This document shows, piece after piece, positions 28,490 through 39,238 of a DNA stretch of 64,000 bases. Location: NCBI RefSeq assembly GCF_001238295.1, contig NZ_LGXZ01000002.1, positions 124,001-188,000 on the forward strand, in the 5' to 3' direction. A model generated the notes under the pieces. The model was not told the origin of the DNA and made no database searches. It saw only the letters and a program-made list of their open reading frames with translations. The stretch's first letter is position 1, and each line of letters starts with the position of its first letter. The stretch is from Ruegeria sp. 6PALISEP08. Lineage in GTDB: Bacteria > Pseudomonadota > Alphaproteobacteria > Rhodobacterales > Rhodobacteraceae. The position numbers were made by a program, and so were the translations under genes.

Positions 28490-29831
28490 CGGTATCCTTT
28501 GGAAAATACTTGTCGATCAAGGCCTGTTTCATCAGCAACTGTTCCGGAGCGAAACATTCGGCCAGCGTTTTCCAGCCCAAGTCCAGCGCCTCCTCCAGAG
28601 GGATCGAAACGTTGATGTCCATGAACCGCGCACGGAATAAGGCGCCAAATTTCAGCAACTGATGGTCATAGTCTGACAGATCAAACGCCATCGCCTGTTT
28701 TTGCGCAGCGTCGCGGCTTTCGGAGTAGAAACGGATCATCGTGTTCATGATCTGACCGTGATCTTCGCGCGTGGTCTTGCCGATCACATTCTGCTTCAGG
28801 CGCGACAGGCTGCCAAAGGGATCAATCACACCCGAGTGCAGATATATCTGCCCTTCAGTGATATAGCCGGTGTTGTCAGGCACCGGATGGGTTACGTCAT
28901 TGCCGGGCATTGTTGTCACAGTTAGAACCGTGACCGATCCGCCCTTGGCATAGTCACATGCCTTTTCATATCGGCGCGCCAACTGGGAATAGAGATCCCC
29001 CATATATCCGCGCTGCGACGGCACCCTTTCCTGGCTGATCCCCACCTCTTTCATCGCGTCGGCGTATGCTGTCATGTCAGTCAGCAGGACCAGGACACGC
29101 TTACCCTCTTCCACCGCAAACTTCTCGGCCACGGCCAAGGCCATGTCGGGCACCAGCAAACGTTCAACCAGAGGGTCCATCGCCTGATTGACGAACATGA
29201 CAGAACGCGAAAACACGCCCGCATCCTCAAACGAGGTTCGGAACGTGTAATAATCATCAAAGATCAGCCCGAGCCCGCCAAAGACCACGATATCCGCGTC
29301 CGCCTGAATACCGATTCGGCTCAGGAAGGCGTTGAATGGCTCGCCCGAAACCGAAAAGATCGGGATCTTCTGGCTTTCAACCAGCGTGTTGAAAACGTCG
29401 ATCATCGGCACATCGGTGCGGATCATTTTGTTGGGCACTGCGCGTTCAGCCGGGTTCACGGTCGGTCCACCGATGTCGATTCGCGGCTCGGAAGACAGAT
29501 CTGGGCCACCGTCTATCGGTACCCCAGCGCCATCAAAGACCCGCCCCAGAATACTGGCAGAATACGGTGTTTGCATGGGGTGGCCAAGAAAGGTCGCTGT
29601 CGCCTCGGTCGAGATTCCCTTGGTGCCGGAAAACACCTGAAGCGTGACAACATCCCGGTCGATGAAGATCGCCTGCGCCAGCGTTTTACGGCCATCAACG
29701 GTCTCGATGACGGCGAGGTCGTTGAACCGAACAGCAGGGTTTCCGTCACTCTCAACCGGTACCCGAACCTTGATCGTGTCCCCAACAATTTCCAGAACTC
29801 GCGTGTACTTCAACAGGCTTCGGGACATCAT
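28467..29831 (-). CDS. ntpB: A/V-type ATP synthase non-catalytic subunit B
   Basis: This 454-residue subunit has the B-type beta-barrel start (RVLEIVGDTIKVRVP) and DFAFGVxGRVFDG-like ILGRVFDGAGVPIDGGP near residue 95. It also has FSVSGEPFN where A has its P-loop (about 165), with no Walker A, and VLLTDMTAYADAMKEVG near 255. It is the first gene of the operon. Two tandem ATGs mark the start; the second lies seven bases after GAGG, so initiation could be at either. Confidence 0.95.
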   Translation of the reverse strand: MMSRSLLKYTRVLEIVGDTIKVRVPVESDGNPAVRFNDLAVIETVDGRKTLAQAIFIDRDVVTLQVFSGTKGISTEATATFLGHPMQTPYSASILGRVFDGAGVPIDGGPDLSSEPRIDIGGPTVNPAERAVPNKMIRTDVPMIDVFNTLVESQKIPIFSVSGEPFNAFLSRIGIQADADIVVFGGLGLIFDDYYTFRTSFEDAGVFSRSVMFVNQAMDPLVERLLVPDMALAVAEKFAVEEGKRVLVLLTDMTAYADAMKEVGISQERVPSQRGYMGDLYSQLARRYEKACDYAKGGSVTVLTVTTMPGNDVTHPVPDNTGYITEGQIYLHSGVIDPFGSLSRLKQNVIGKTTREDHGQIMNTMIRFYSESRDAAQKQAMAFDLSDYDHQLLKFGALFRARFMDINVSIPLEEALDLGWKTLAECFAPEQLLMKQALIDKYFPKDTDGAVAAE

Positions 29832-29992
29832 CTATCCTCGCTGGTTCAAGTTGTTTTTTTCAAAGCGCGCCGCGTCGTTCACCGGCATTTTTTATAATAG
29901 TAGCTCCAGCTTACAACGAATTCACAAATTGGCAAATGAGTTCTATTTCACCCTTCCTCGGATACCTGATCGTCAATTACTAAAAATTTAGT

Positions 29993-30021
29993 TTGACACA
30001 TACGCAAAAAATCGCTGATGC
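29993..30021 (+). promoter_or_regulatory. Possible promoter of the glycerol transporter operon
   Basis: TTGACA at 29993-29998 matches the -35 consensus in the region upstream of glpV. The sequence 17-18 bases further (GATGCT) is a poor -10. It lies in the 240-base divergent gap between ntpB and glpV, which also carries AT-rich stretches. No clear regulator site was found. Confidence 0.3.
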
Positions 30022-30071
30022 TGTCCGGCATCCGGTTTACGCCGGAAACCACAATCTTTGGGAGGAGACAG

Positions 30072-31811
30072 ATGCGGAGACATCTACTTTCCGCAGTGGC
30101 GGCGGCTGCCGTCATTGCGGGGCACGGTCCTGCTTGGGCCGACGAAGCCGCAGCACAACGTTGGATCGACGACGAATTCCAGCCATCGACCTTGTCGAAA
30201 GACGAACAGATGGGTGAAATGCAGTGGTTCATCGAAGCTGCACAACCCTATGCTGGCATGGAAATCAACGTCCTGTCCGAGGGCATCCCGACCCATTCTT
30301 ACGAGTCCGAGGTTCTGACCAAGGCATTCGAAGAAATCACTGGAATCAAGGTCAACCACCAGATCCTCGGTGAGGGCGAAGTGGTTCAGGCCGTTCAGAC
30401 CCAGATGCAAACGGGCCGGAACCTGTATGACGGCTATGTCAACGACAGTGACCTGATCGGTACGCACTCGCGTCTGCAACTGGCCTACCCGCTAACCGAC
30501 ATGATGGGCGGCGACTGGGCGGGTACTACCTCGCCGACGCTAGATCTGGATGACTTCATGGGCATTCAGTTCACCACTGGTCCGGACGGCAAGCTGTATC
30601 AGCTGCCCGACCAGCAGTTTGCGAACCTCTACTGGTTCCGCAAAGACTGGTTCGATGATGAGGCAAACAAGGCCGCATTCAAGGAAAAGTATGGCTATGA
30701 TCTGGGCGTTCCGGTCAACTGGTCGGCCTATGAGGACATCGCCGAGTTCTTCACCAATGACGTGAAAGAAGTCGACGGTGTGACGATCTACGGCCACATG
30801 GACTACGGCAAGCGCGCGCCTGACCTGGGCTGGCGTATGACCGACGCCTGGCTGTCGATGGCTGGTGCCGGCGATGTGGGTGAACCCAATGGTATCCCCG
30901 TCGACGAATGGGGCATCCGCATGGAAGCGGGCACCTGTAACCCGGTCGGTGCTTCTGTGTCGCGTGGTGGTGCAGCGAACGGTCCAGCGGCGGTCTATGC
31001 GATCCGCAAATGGGACGAATGGCTGCGGGCCTATGCGCCTCCGGGTGCGGCGTCTTATGACTTCTACCAGTCGCTGCCCGCGCTCAGCCAAGGCAATGTG
31101 GCCCAGCAGATCTTCTGGTACACTGCCTTTACCGCCGACATGGTGAAGCCGAAGTCAGAAGGCAACAACACCGTGGACGACGAAGGCACGCCGCTGTGGC
31201 GGATGGCACCCAGCCCGCATGGACCATACTGGGAAGATGGCCAGAAAGTTGGGTATCAAGACGTGGGTTCTTGGACGTTCCTGAAATCGACCCCCTCAGA
31301 TCGTGCGCAGGCAGCTTGGCTTTATGCCCAGTTCGTGACGTCCAAGACTGTCGATGTGAAGAAGTCCCATGTGGGTCTGACCTTCATCCGCGACAGTTCG
31401 GTCAACCACGAGTCGTTCACCGAACGTGCACCCAAGCTGGGTGGTCTGGTCGAGTTCTATCGTTCGCCTGACCGTGTGGCATGGTCGCCGACCGGCATCA
31501 ACGTTCCTGATTATCCGAAGCTGGCCCAGATCTGGTGGCAGCAGATCGGTGACGTGAACTCGGGCGCCTTCACCCCGCAAGAGGCGATGGATCGTCTGGC
31601 AGAAGAGATGGACATCACCATGGGCCGTATGCAGGCCGCAGATGAGGCTGCCAACGTCTATGGCGGTTGCGGACCGCGCCTGAACGAACCGCAGGATCCC
31701 GCCTTCTGGCTGGAAAAAGCAGGTTCACCCAAGGCCAAGCTTGAGAACGAAAAGCCGCAGGGCCAGACCGTCAACTATGACGAACTGGTTCAGCGCTGGC
31801 AGTCTCAGTAA
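30072..31811 (+). CDS. glpV: Glycerol-type ABC transporter substrate-binding protein (GlpV-like)
   Basis: The 579-residue protein starts at ATG 30072 after GGAGGAG. It has a signal peptide (MRRHLLSAVAAAAVIAG...AWA, cleavage near residue 24) and a large periplasmic binding fold with INVLSEGIPTHSYE near residue 60 and LPDQQFANLYWFRKDWF near 180. Identity as GlpV is inferred from the downstream GlpSTPQU set known from Rhizobium leguminosarum; here the binding protein is first in the operon rather than last. A hairpin separates it from glpS. Confidence 0.88.
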   Translation: MRRHLLSAVAAAAVIAGHGPAWADEAAAQRWIDDEFQPSTLSKDEQMGEMQWFIEAAQPYAGMEINVLSEGIPTHSYESEVLTKAFEEITGIKVNHQILGEGEVVQAVQTQMQTGRNLYDGYVNDSDLIGTHSRLQLAYPLTDMMGGDWAGTTSPTLDLDDFMGIQFTTGPDGKLYQLPDQQFANLYWFRKDWFDDEANKAAFKEKYGYDLGVPVNWSAYEDIAEFFTNDVKEVDGVTIYGHMDYGKRAPDLGWRMTDAWLSMAGAGDVGEPNGIPVDEWGIRMEAGTCNPVGASVSRGGAANGPAAVYAIRKWDEWLRAYAPPGAASYDFYQSLPALSQGNVAQQIFWYTAFTADMVKPKSEGNNTVDDEGTPLWRMAPSPHGPYWEDGQKVGYQDVGSWTFLKSTPSDRAQAAWLYAQFVTSKTVDVKKSHVGLTFIRDSSVNHESFTERAPKLGGLVEFYRSPDRVAWSPTGINVPDYPKLAQIWWQQIGDVNSGAFTPQEAMDRLAEEMDITMGRMQAADEAANVYGGCGPRLNEPQDPAFWLEKAGSPKAKLENEKPQGQTVNYDELVQRWQSQ

Positions 31812-31823
31812 GCTGTTGAAACC

Positions 31824-31847
31824 GGGGGTGCCGTTTGCGGCATCCCC
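31824..31847 (+). other. Intercistronic hairpin after glpV
   Basis: Ten-base arms (31824-31833 and 31838-31847, one G-U pair) enclose TTTG, directly after the glpV stop codon. There is no T-run, so it probably protects the 3' end of the binding-protein message or reduces read-through rather than ending the operon. This would favour excess binding protein over membrane components. Confidence 0.6.
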
Positions 31848-31892
31848 ACACCAAGGCCAGTGCGGTGCACTGAAGAACCGGAATCCACGGAC

Positions 31893-32942
31893 ATGATTGA
31901 ACTTCAAGACGCGACCAAACGGGTCGGTAACGTCATCCATATTAAGCCCACGAACCTGGCGCTACAAACCGGCCATTTCAATGTGCTGCTGGGCGCGACG
32001 GGATCGGGCAAGACCTCTCTTATCAAGATGATGGCCGGGCTAGACCCGATCGCCTCGGGCAAGGTCCTGATGGATGGTCAGGACGTCACACGGCTGAACA
32101 CGCAAAAGCGGCAGATCAGCCTGGTGCACCAGTTCTTCGTGAACTACCCGCATATGACCGTATTCGACAACATCGCCTCGCCGCTACGTGTGGCGGGCAT
32201 GGCGAAATCTGAGATCGAAGGCCGAGTGGAAGAGGCCGCCGATCTGCTTCAATTACGCCCCATGCTGCACCGCCGCCCTCATGAGCTGTCAGGCGGGCAA
32301 CAACAACGAACGGCACTGGCCCGCGCAATTGCGAAAGAGAGCCGCGCCGTGTTCCTTGATGAGCCGCTGGCCAACCTTGACTACAAACTGCGTGAAGAAC
32401 TGCGCGAACAACTGCCTGATTTGTTCGCAGGCCGTGGCGCAGTCGTGGTTTACGCAACTTCAGAACCCGAAGAGGCCCTTTTGCTGGGCGGCTACACTGC
32501 ATTGATGGAAGATGGCCGTGTGACCCAATTCGGTCCAACCGCAGACATCTACCGCAACCCTGAAAACATCGCCGCCGCGCGGGTGTTCTCGGACCCGCCG
32601 ATCAACGTGGCGCAAATCTCCGTATCAGACGCACGGGCGCAGCTGGCAGGCGGTAGTGGCTGGGCAGTTTCTGACATGGCCGATGGAAAGTATATGGTCG
32701 CCGTGCGCCCTCATCGCGTGACGCCGTTCCGTACGTCTGACGCTGACGTAGAACTGACGGGCCGCGTGATCGTGACGGAACTGTCCGGTTCGGATTCCAG
32801 CGCGCATTTCCAACATGGGGATGACGCCTGGGTTTCACTGGCTACCGGTGTACACCCCTATCAGGTCGGCGAGGATCACAGTTTCTACATGAACCCGGCC
32901 CATTGCCGGTATTTCGACCAAGACGGCAAGAGGGTGGTCTGA
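31893..32942 (+). CDS. glpS: Glycerol ABC transporter ATP-binding protein GlpS
   Basis: This 349-residue MalK-type ATPase has Walker A GATGSGKT (34-41), Q-loop Gln 80, intact signature LSGGQ (132-136) and Walker B with catalytic Glu (FLDE, 154-157). The residue at the H-loop position is Ser 190 (VYATSEPEEA) instead of the switch His. A C-terminal TOBE-like domain follows. It pairs with GlpT downstream to form a heterodimer on the permeases. The start at 31893 was chosen over an upstream ATG with no ribosome-binding site. Confidence 0.92.
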   Translation: MIELQDATKRVGNVIHIKPTNLALQTGHFNVLLGATGSGKTSLIKMMAGLDPIASGKVLMDGQDVTRLNTQKRQISLVHQFFVNYPHMTVFDNIASPLRVAGMAKSEIEGRVEEAADLLQLRPMLHRRPHELSGGQQQRTALARAIAKESRAVFLDEPLANLDYKLREELREQLPDLFAGRGAVVVYATSEPEEALLLGGYTALMEDGRVTQFGPTADIYRNPENIAAARVFSDPPINVAQISVSDARAQLAGGSGWAVSDMADGKYMVAVRPHRVTPFRTSDADVELTGRVIVTELSGSDSSAHFQHGDDAWVSLATGVHPYQVGEDHSFYMNPAHCRYFDQDGKRVV

Positions 32943-32943
32943 C

Positions 32944-34016
<1,073 letters not shown>

Positions 34017-34020
<4 letters not shown>

Positions 34021-34880
34021 GAACGGAAAACCAAAGGGCATGGTTCTTTGTCCTGCCGGTGCTGGCGCTGGTCGCGTTCAACGCACTTGTTCCGATGATG
34101 ACGGTGGTCAATTACTCGGTGCAGGAAACCTTCGGCAACAACCAGTTCTTCTGGGAAGGACTGGGCTGGTTTGAACAGATTCTGCGGTCCGACCGGTTTC
34201 AGGCTGCTCTGGGGCGACAATTCCTGTTCACCTTCCTGATCCTGATAATCGAGGTCCCTCTGGGCATCATCGTGGCCCTGTCAATGCCGCGCAAAGGCTT
34301 TTGGGTGCCGGTTTGCCTGGTCCTGATGGCCCTGCCCATGCTGATCCCTTGGAACGTGGTCGGCTCGATGTGGAACATCTTTACCCTGCCCAAGATCGGC
34401 CTGCTGGGATACTTCCTGAATGACGTCCTTGGAATCAACTATGACATGACGCAACAGCCGATCTCGGCCTGGATCACGGTCATCGTCATGGATGTCTGGC
34501 ACTGGACTTCACTGGTGGTGCTGCTGTGCTATGCGGGCCTCGTGTCGATCCCGGACGCCTATTATCAGGCGGCCAAGATCGACGGCGCCAGCCCGTGGTC
34601 CGTGTTCCGCTACATCCAACTGCCCAAGATGAAAACCGTTCTGACCATCGCCGTTCTGCTGCGCTTCATGGACAGTTTCAACATCTATACCGAACCCTTC
34701 GTGCTGACCGGCGGCGGCCCCGGCAACTCAACCACCCTGCTGTCGATCGACCTTGTGAAGATCGCGCTGGGACAGTTCGACCTTGGCCCTGCGGCCGCGA
34801 TGAGCCTGATCTATTTCGCCATCACGCTGCTGGTCTCTTGGGTCTTCTACACTCTGATGACAAAGGATGACGCGCAATGA
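34017..34880 (+). CDS. glpP: Glycerol ABC transporter permease GlpP
   Basis: The 287-residue protein has six predicted membrane helices and the MalF/UgpA-type EAA loop near residues 190-205 (YYQAAKIDGASPWSVFRYI). It overlaps glpT by four bases and glpQ by four bases. With GlpQ it forms the transmembrane pore. Confidence 0.93.
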
Positions 34881-35674
34881 AGAAGCGGTCCCTTATCCCG
34901 ATCCTCTATATCGCGTTCCTGATGCTGCCGATCTATTGGCTGGTTGCAATGTCCTTCAAGACCACGAACGAGATCCTGTCGGGTTTTTCCCTGTTTCCCC
35001 AGACCTTTACGCTGGAGAACTACGTCACTATCTTCACCGATCCGACATGGTATTGGGGTTACATCAACTCGATCATCTATGTGACGCTGAACACTGTGCT
35101 TTCGGTCTGTGTCGCCCTGCCCGCAGCCTATGCGTTCTCGCGCTATCGGTTTCTGGGTGACAAGCAGCTGTTCTTCTGGCTGCTGACCAACCGAATGGCC
35201 CCGGCGGCGGTCTTCGCGCTGCCCTTCTTTCAGCTCTATTCCTCCATCGGTCTGTTTGACACGTATCTGGCAGTGGCGCTGGCCCACACACTGTTCAACG
35301 TGCCGCTGGCGGTTTGGATTCTGGAAGGCTTCATGCGCGGCATCCCGAAGGAGTTGGATGAAACAGCCTATGTCGACGGCTATTCCTTCCCGCGCTTCTT
35401 CGTGACGATCTTCTTGCCCAACATCAAAGCAGGCGTTGGCGTCGCGGCTTTCTTCTGCTTCATGTTCTCGTGGGTGGAAATGCTGCTGGCCAAAACCCTG
35501 ACTGCGGTCGAGGCCAAACCCATCGCAGCCGTGATGACACGCACCGCATCCAGCGCGGGGTATGAACTGGGCCTGCTGGCTGCTGCCGGTACACTGACCA
35601 TCATCCCCGGCGCGATCGTCATCTGGTTTGTCCGCAACTACATCGCGCGTGGTTTCGCGATGGGACGCGTGTGA
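34877..35674 (+). CDS. glpQ: Glycerol ABC transporter permease GlpQ
   Basis: This 265-residue MalG/UgpE-type permease has six membrane segments and an EAA-like loop LDETAYVDGYSFPRFFVTIFLP near residues 159-180. Its start overlaps the glpP stop by four bases. The symbol follows the rhizobial glpSTPQUV naming and is unrelated to the glycerophosphodiester phosphodiesterase also called GlpQ. Confidence 0.92.
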   Translation: MKKRSLIPILYIAFLMLPIYWLVAMSFKTTNEILSGFSLFPQTFTLENYVTIFTDPTWYWGYINSIIYVTLNTVLSVCVALPAAYAFSRYRFLGDKQLFFWLLTNRMAPAAVFALPFFQLYSSIGLFDTYLAVALAHTLFNVPLAVWILEGFMRGIPKELDETAYVDGYSFPRFFVTIFLPNIKAGVGVAAFFCFMFSWVEMLLAKTLTAVEAKPIAAVMTRTASSAGYELGLLAAAGTLTIIPGAIVIWFVRNYIARGFAMGRV

Positions 35675-35682
35675 GGTTCAAT

Positions 35683-36087
35683 ATGCGTAAACTTCTTCTT
35701 CTCACCCTCCCCTTCCTGCCCACCATGGCCTTCGCCCAGCAAGCCGGTTGGGGCAACGTCGGACAGCAAGAGGAAAAAGGGTTCTCTTGGACCGATCCGC
35801 TCTGGCCCGATTTCTGGATGGCATGGACGCCAGCAACTCTGGCCTTGTTCGTGGGTATCTTCTCGGCCATTGCCGTGATCGGTCTGCTCGAAGGCTTCAA
35901 GTACCGCGACGGGATCGAACGGCGTGGTGTGCTGGGGCTGACAACCACGTTGGGCGACCGGCTGTTCATCACCTTGCTTGGCTCAGCATATATCTTCCTC
36001 GCCTGGTTGGGAATTGTCGGACAACCTGTCTGGACGCCGCTTTTCCTGTCCGTCGGCTGGGGTATCTTCGTCTTCTGGAAAGTTTAA
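35683..36087 (+). CDS. glpU: DUF2160 small membrane protein GlpU
   Basis: The 134-residue protein starts at ATG 35683, six bases after a GTGAGG ribosome-binding site inside the glpQ stop region. It has a signal-peptide-like start (MRKLLLLTLPFLPTMAFAQ) and hydrophobic segments near residues 43-62, 85-105 and 110-130. It belongs to DUF2160, called GlpU in the rhizobial glycerol operon. Its role is unknown, possibly a transporter accessory. It is the last gene of the operon. Confidence 0.88.
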   Translation: MRKLLLLTLPFLPTMAFAQQAGWGNVGQQEEKGFSWTDPLWPDFWMAWTPATLALFVGIFSAIAVIGLLEGFKYRDGIERRGVLGLTTTLGDRLFITLLGSAYIFLAWLGIVGQPVWTPLFLSVGWGIFVFWKV

Positions 36088-36134
36088 GCTTTGCGAAACA
36101 GCGAAAGGATGCTTGTCTGTCAGGCATACTAAAC

Positions 36135-36548
36135 ATGACGGCACCGAGATCGATGCGAAAGAAAAAGACGACAAATCTGCTGACCGAGGTCGAACTGGAG
36201 TTCATGAACGAGCTCTGGGCCCTCGGGGAAGGCTCGGTGCGCGATGTCCTGGACCGCCTGCCCTCAGAACGCAATCTGGCCTACACGTCCGGTGCCACGA
36301 TCCTGCGTATTCTGGATGAAAAGGGTTTTGTGGAAAGCCGTAAGGCAGGGAAGACCCTGATCTATACGCCGCTTCTGGAAAAGGACAGATATCAGGCCCG
36401 TTCGCTGCAAAACCTGTCCCGCACACTGTTCGACGACACCCCAGCCACGCTGGTGGCGCGGCTTGTCGATGATGCCGGGCTGAGCGAAGCCGATCTTGAG
36501 GAAATTCGAGCACTGGTAGAGAGGAGACTGCAAAATGACAGCGGTTAG
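36135..36548 (+). CDS. BlaI/MecI/CopY family repressor
   Basis: This 137-residue protein has the winged-helix pattern of BlaI: LTEVELEFMNELWALGEGSVRDVLDRLP near residues 15-45, then LAYTSGATILRILDEKGFVESRKAGKTLIYTP. A dimerisation tail follows. BlaI-type repressors are cleaved or released when a partner M56 protease is activated, and such a gene overlaps its 3' end. No beta-lactamase gene is adjacent. A frame upstream of 36135 is open but overlaps glpU and was rejected. Confidence 0.9.
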   Translation: MTAPRSMRKKKTTNLLTEVELEFMNELWALGEGSVRDVLDRLPSERNLAYTSGATILRILDEKGFVESRKAGKTLIYTPLLEKDRYQARSLQNLSRTLFDDTPATLVARLVDDAGLSEADLEEIRALVERRLQNDSG

Positions 36549-37632
36549 ACCGGTTCTCGACGCATATATCGAACTCAACATCGTGCTGGCCTTGTCGGCC
36601 ATTATTTGGCTGCTGGCACGTGCTGCCCTGACCCGCACCAGCCTGCGCCATGGCTATGTCGCACAATTGCGCGCACTCAAGGTTCTGTGCGTTTGCATTC
36701 TGGTCAGCCCTTTTCTTGCATTGGGCGTATCATATCTGGCCGCTTACGCATGGCCGGGGAGCGCTGTCGCCCTTGGTGATATCGCGGTGGCAGCCTATCT
36801 GCGCGGCGACATCGCCATGCCTGCCACACAGTTCGAAGCCATGCTGAATACCCGCGAAAGGTGGGTCGATTTTGCTTTGTCAGGACAACAGCCCGCGATC
36901 ACGGTGCTGGCCACCCTGTTCACTCTTGTAGCGGCTGTGTTCGCCGGTCGCGCCTTTCGGGACGCAATGATGATCCGTCAGACGGTCAAATCCAGCTTCC
37001 TTTGGCGGCAATCGGCAAAAGTGGATATACGCCTTTCTGATCGTATTACTGTGCCATTTGCGGTACGCGGGCTACGCCGCCGCCATGTCGTTCTGCCCAG
37101 CCATCTGCTGGACACACCACGCGAGTTGCGCTTTGCGCTGGCGCATGAGTTTCAACACATTCGGGCCGGCGATGTAGAATGGGAACTTGGTTTTGAACTT
37201 CTGCGCCCATTGCTGTTTTGGAACCCTGCCTACCTGATGCTCAAGTATCAGTTCGGCCGGTTGCGAGAACTTGCCTGTGACCAGTCTGTCGTCGCGCGCA
37301 AAAGGATCGATGCGCGTGAATACACAACGTGCCTGTTGGACTATTGTGCGCGGACAGTTTCAGCCCGAAATCCGCGCGTTCTGAATGTCGCTTTCGTGAC
37401 CGGTGGGAAAGCCAAACGTGTGCTGCGTCAGCGTGTGATTGCATTGACCGATGCACAACCCGCCGAAGCTCCCCTGCCCGCGTTGTTCCTTGGCATGTCA
37501 CTGACCTTCGCCACCCTTCTGGCGCTGGGGGCAGCTTCGATCCAGCAGACACAAGACTGGAGCCATGATCGCCTGATGCTGTCGACCGTGGTCAATCTGG
37601 AACGTCTTGAAGCGCGCAATCAGGGCAATTGA
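36535..37632 (+). CDS. M56 (BlaR1-type) membrane metallopeptidase
   Basis: The 365-residue protein has membrane segments near residues 10-28, 48-66, 120-140 and 320-340. It has the zinc protease motif HEFQH (204-208) with the third ligand candidate E245 in LRELACD. The C-terminal penicillin-binding sensor found in BlaR1 is missing; the protein ends shortly after the last helix. It overlaps the BlaI gene by 14 bases. The inducing signal is therefore unknown. Confidence 0.88.
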   Translation: MTAVRPVLDAYIELNIVLALSAIIWLLARAALTRTSLRHGYVAQLRALKVLCVCILVSPFLALGVSYLAAYAWPGSAVALGDIAVAAYLRGDIAMPATQFEAMLNTRERWVDFALSGQQPAITVLATLFTLVAAVFAGRAFRDAMMIRQTVKSSFLWRQSAKVDIRLSDRITVPFAVRGLRRRHVVLPSHLLDTPRELRFALAHEFQHIRAGDVEWELGFELLRPLLFWNPAYLMLKYQFGRLRELACDQSVVARKRIDAREYTTCLLDYCARTVSARNPRVLNVAFVTGGKAKRVLRQRVIALTDAQPAEAPLPALFLGMSLTFATLLALGAASIQQTQDWSHDRLMLSTVVNLERLEARNQGN

Positions 37633-37642
37633 GGCCCTCGCT

Positions 37643-39046
37643 TCACCAGCCACGACGCCCGAACAGAGAGTGGATCCGACCTTGATCCACAAACGGCTCG
37701 GGCGCATGAGCACGCCCCAAACGCGCCACCACACGCTCGACCATAACCCAGCTGATTATGGCAAAAATGACGCCTCCGAAAGCTTGGCCCAGCAGAACAC
37801 CGGACGCCCCTGCAAGATTGGATCCGATGGTTGCAAACACCCACGTTCCAATCGTGTGACGCCCCCAATTGATCCATGTGGAATAGACCGGATGTCCAAG
37901 ATTGTTGAAGCTGGCATTTGATACAAAGATCACGCCATTAAAAAACGATGCCAGCGCCAGAGGCCCGCAGAACAGATAAATCAGAACCCGGGTTTCACCT
38001 TGGGCCGCAAACAAATCCGCAATCGGAGCCCGCAGCAGAAACAAGATCGCGGCCATGGCCATAACATATAGCGCAGTAAATTTGATCCCGGCCAGAAAGG
38101 CGACACGCACGCGATCGAGTTTCTCTGCCCCGAAATTCTGTCCGATGATTGGCCCAATTGCGCCCGACAAGGCAAAGATGACCGAAAAGGCCACTGGCAG
38201 CAGCCGCCCTATGACGGCCATACCCGCCACCGCATCCGTTCCATATTGGGCAATTTCCCGCACCACGATGGCATTCCCGATCGGTGTGGCCACATTCGTC
38301 AGAACGGCAGGAATTGCGATGGCCCGCACGGGGCGCAAGTCCTGCTTCACTTGTTTGAGCGACGGGCGCGCAAACCCTTGATGCACCCGCAGCGCAGGCC
38401 ATAAGGCCGCCCCCAACATGCAAAGCCGCGCCAGTACCGAGGCTATCGCGGCCCCATCCAGTCCCAGCCCCACGGCAAAAATCAGGATCGGGTCCAAGAC
38501 CGCATTCACCACACCGCCGTAGATCGTGGCCATCATCGACCGCCGCGCATCGCCATGGGCGCGCAGCACGGCCATAGCCGCCATGGCAATCGACATGACG
38601 CACATTGTCGGCAGGATGATCGAGACATAACGCATCGCCAGCCTCAGAACCTCATCTTCCGCGCCAAGCAGTGACAGCAGATGGCTGAGGTTCAACAAGA
38701 CCAGCACCGGAACGACCAACCCAACGATCAGACCCAGCACCGCCACACTGGACGCATAGTGCCGGGCCTGTTCGGCTCGTCCCGCCCCAAGTTCACGCGC
38801 CACCAGCGCCCCGGCGGATATAGAAAGGCCGATATTGATCGCATTGGTGAAAAACAGCAGTGTTCCAGCATAGCCCACTGCCGCCGCCAGCGCGTCGTTG
38901 CCCAGCATCGAAATGAAGACCATGTCCACAAAGTCGACGGCAAAGATGGCCATCAATCCGATACTCGTCGTCAACGACATGCGGGTGACATGCCGCATCA
39001 GACTGCCGCTGAGGAATACGGCTTCGGTTTGGGATTGGTTGGACAT
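37643..39046 (-). CDS. MATE family efflux transporter
   Basis: This 467-residue protein has about twelve hydrophobic helices in two homologous halves, with the MATE pattern SLTTSIGLMAIFAVDFVDMVFISMLG at the start and IGPIIGQNFGAEKLDRVR near residue 260. It exports cationic compounds with H+ or Na+ exchange; the substrate is unknown. It converges with the M56 gene, ten bases apart. Confidence 0.92.
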   Translation of the reverse strand: MSNQSQTEAVFLSGSLMRHVTRMSLTTSIGLMAIFAVDFVDMVFISMLGNDALAAAVGYAGTLLFFTNAINIGLSISAGALVARELGAGRAEQARHYASSVAVLGLIVGLVVPVLVLLNLSHLLSLLGAEDEVLRLAMRYVSIILPTMCVMSIAMAAMAVLRAHGDARRSMMATIYGGVVNAVLDPILIFAVGLGLDGAAIASVLARLCMLGAALWPALRVHQGFARPSLKQVKQDLRPVRAIAIPAVLTNVATPIGNAIVVREIAQYGTDAVAGMAVIGRLLPVAFSVIFALSGAIGPIIGQNFGAEKLDRVRVAFLAGIKFTALYVMAMAAILFLLRAPIADLFAAQGETRVLIYLFCGPLALASFFNGVIFVSNASFNNLGHPVYSTWINWGRHTIGTWVFATIGSNLAGASGVLLGQAFGGVIFAIISWVMVERVVARLGRAHAPEPFVDQGRIHSLFGRRGW

Positions 39047-39238
39047 TCTAACCTGTCATGCTCTGTGTTCTACCGAGCCAGCATCACAGATCACCGCCAC
39101 GCGTCAACGGTTTCATCCCAAGCTTTGCAGATGAGGTCGGTCGCCTGACATGGCCTTTCGTCCTGTTTTGGCATCCACAGCCCAGCAAGGGCGTGTTAGA
39201 ACAGCCGAAACACTGATGATCCAAGGTGAAAGCAGAGC

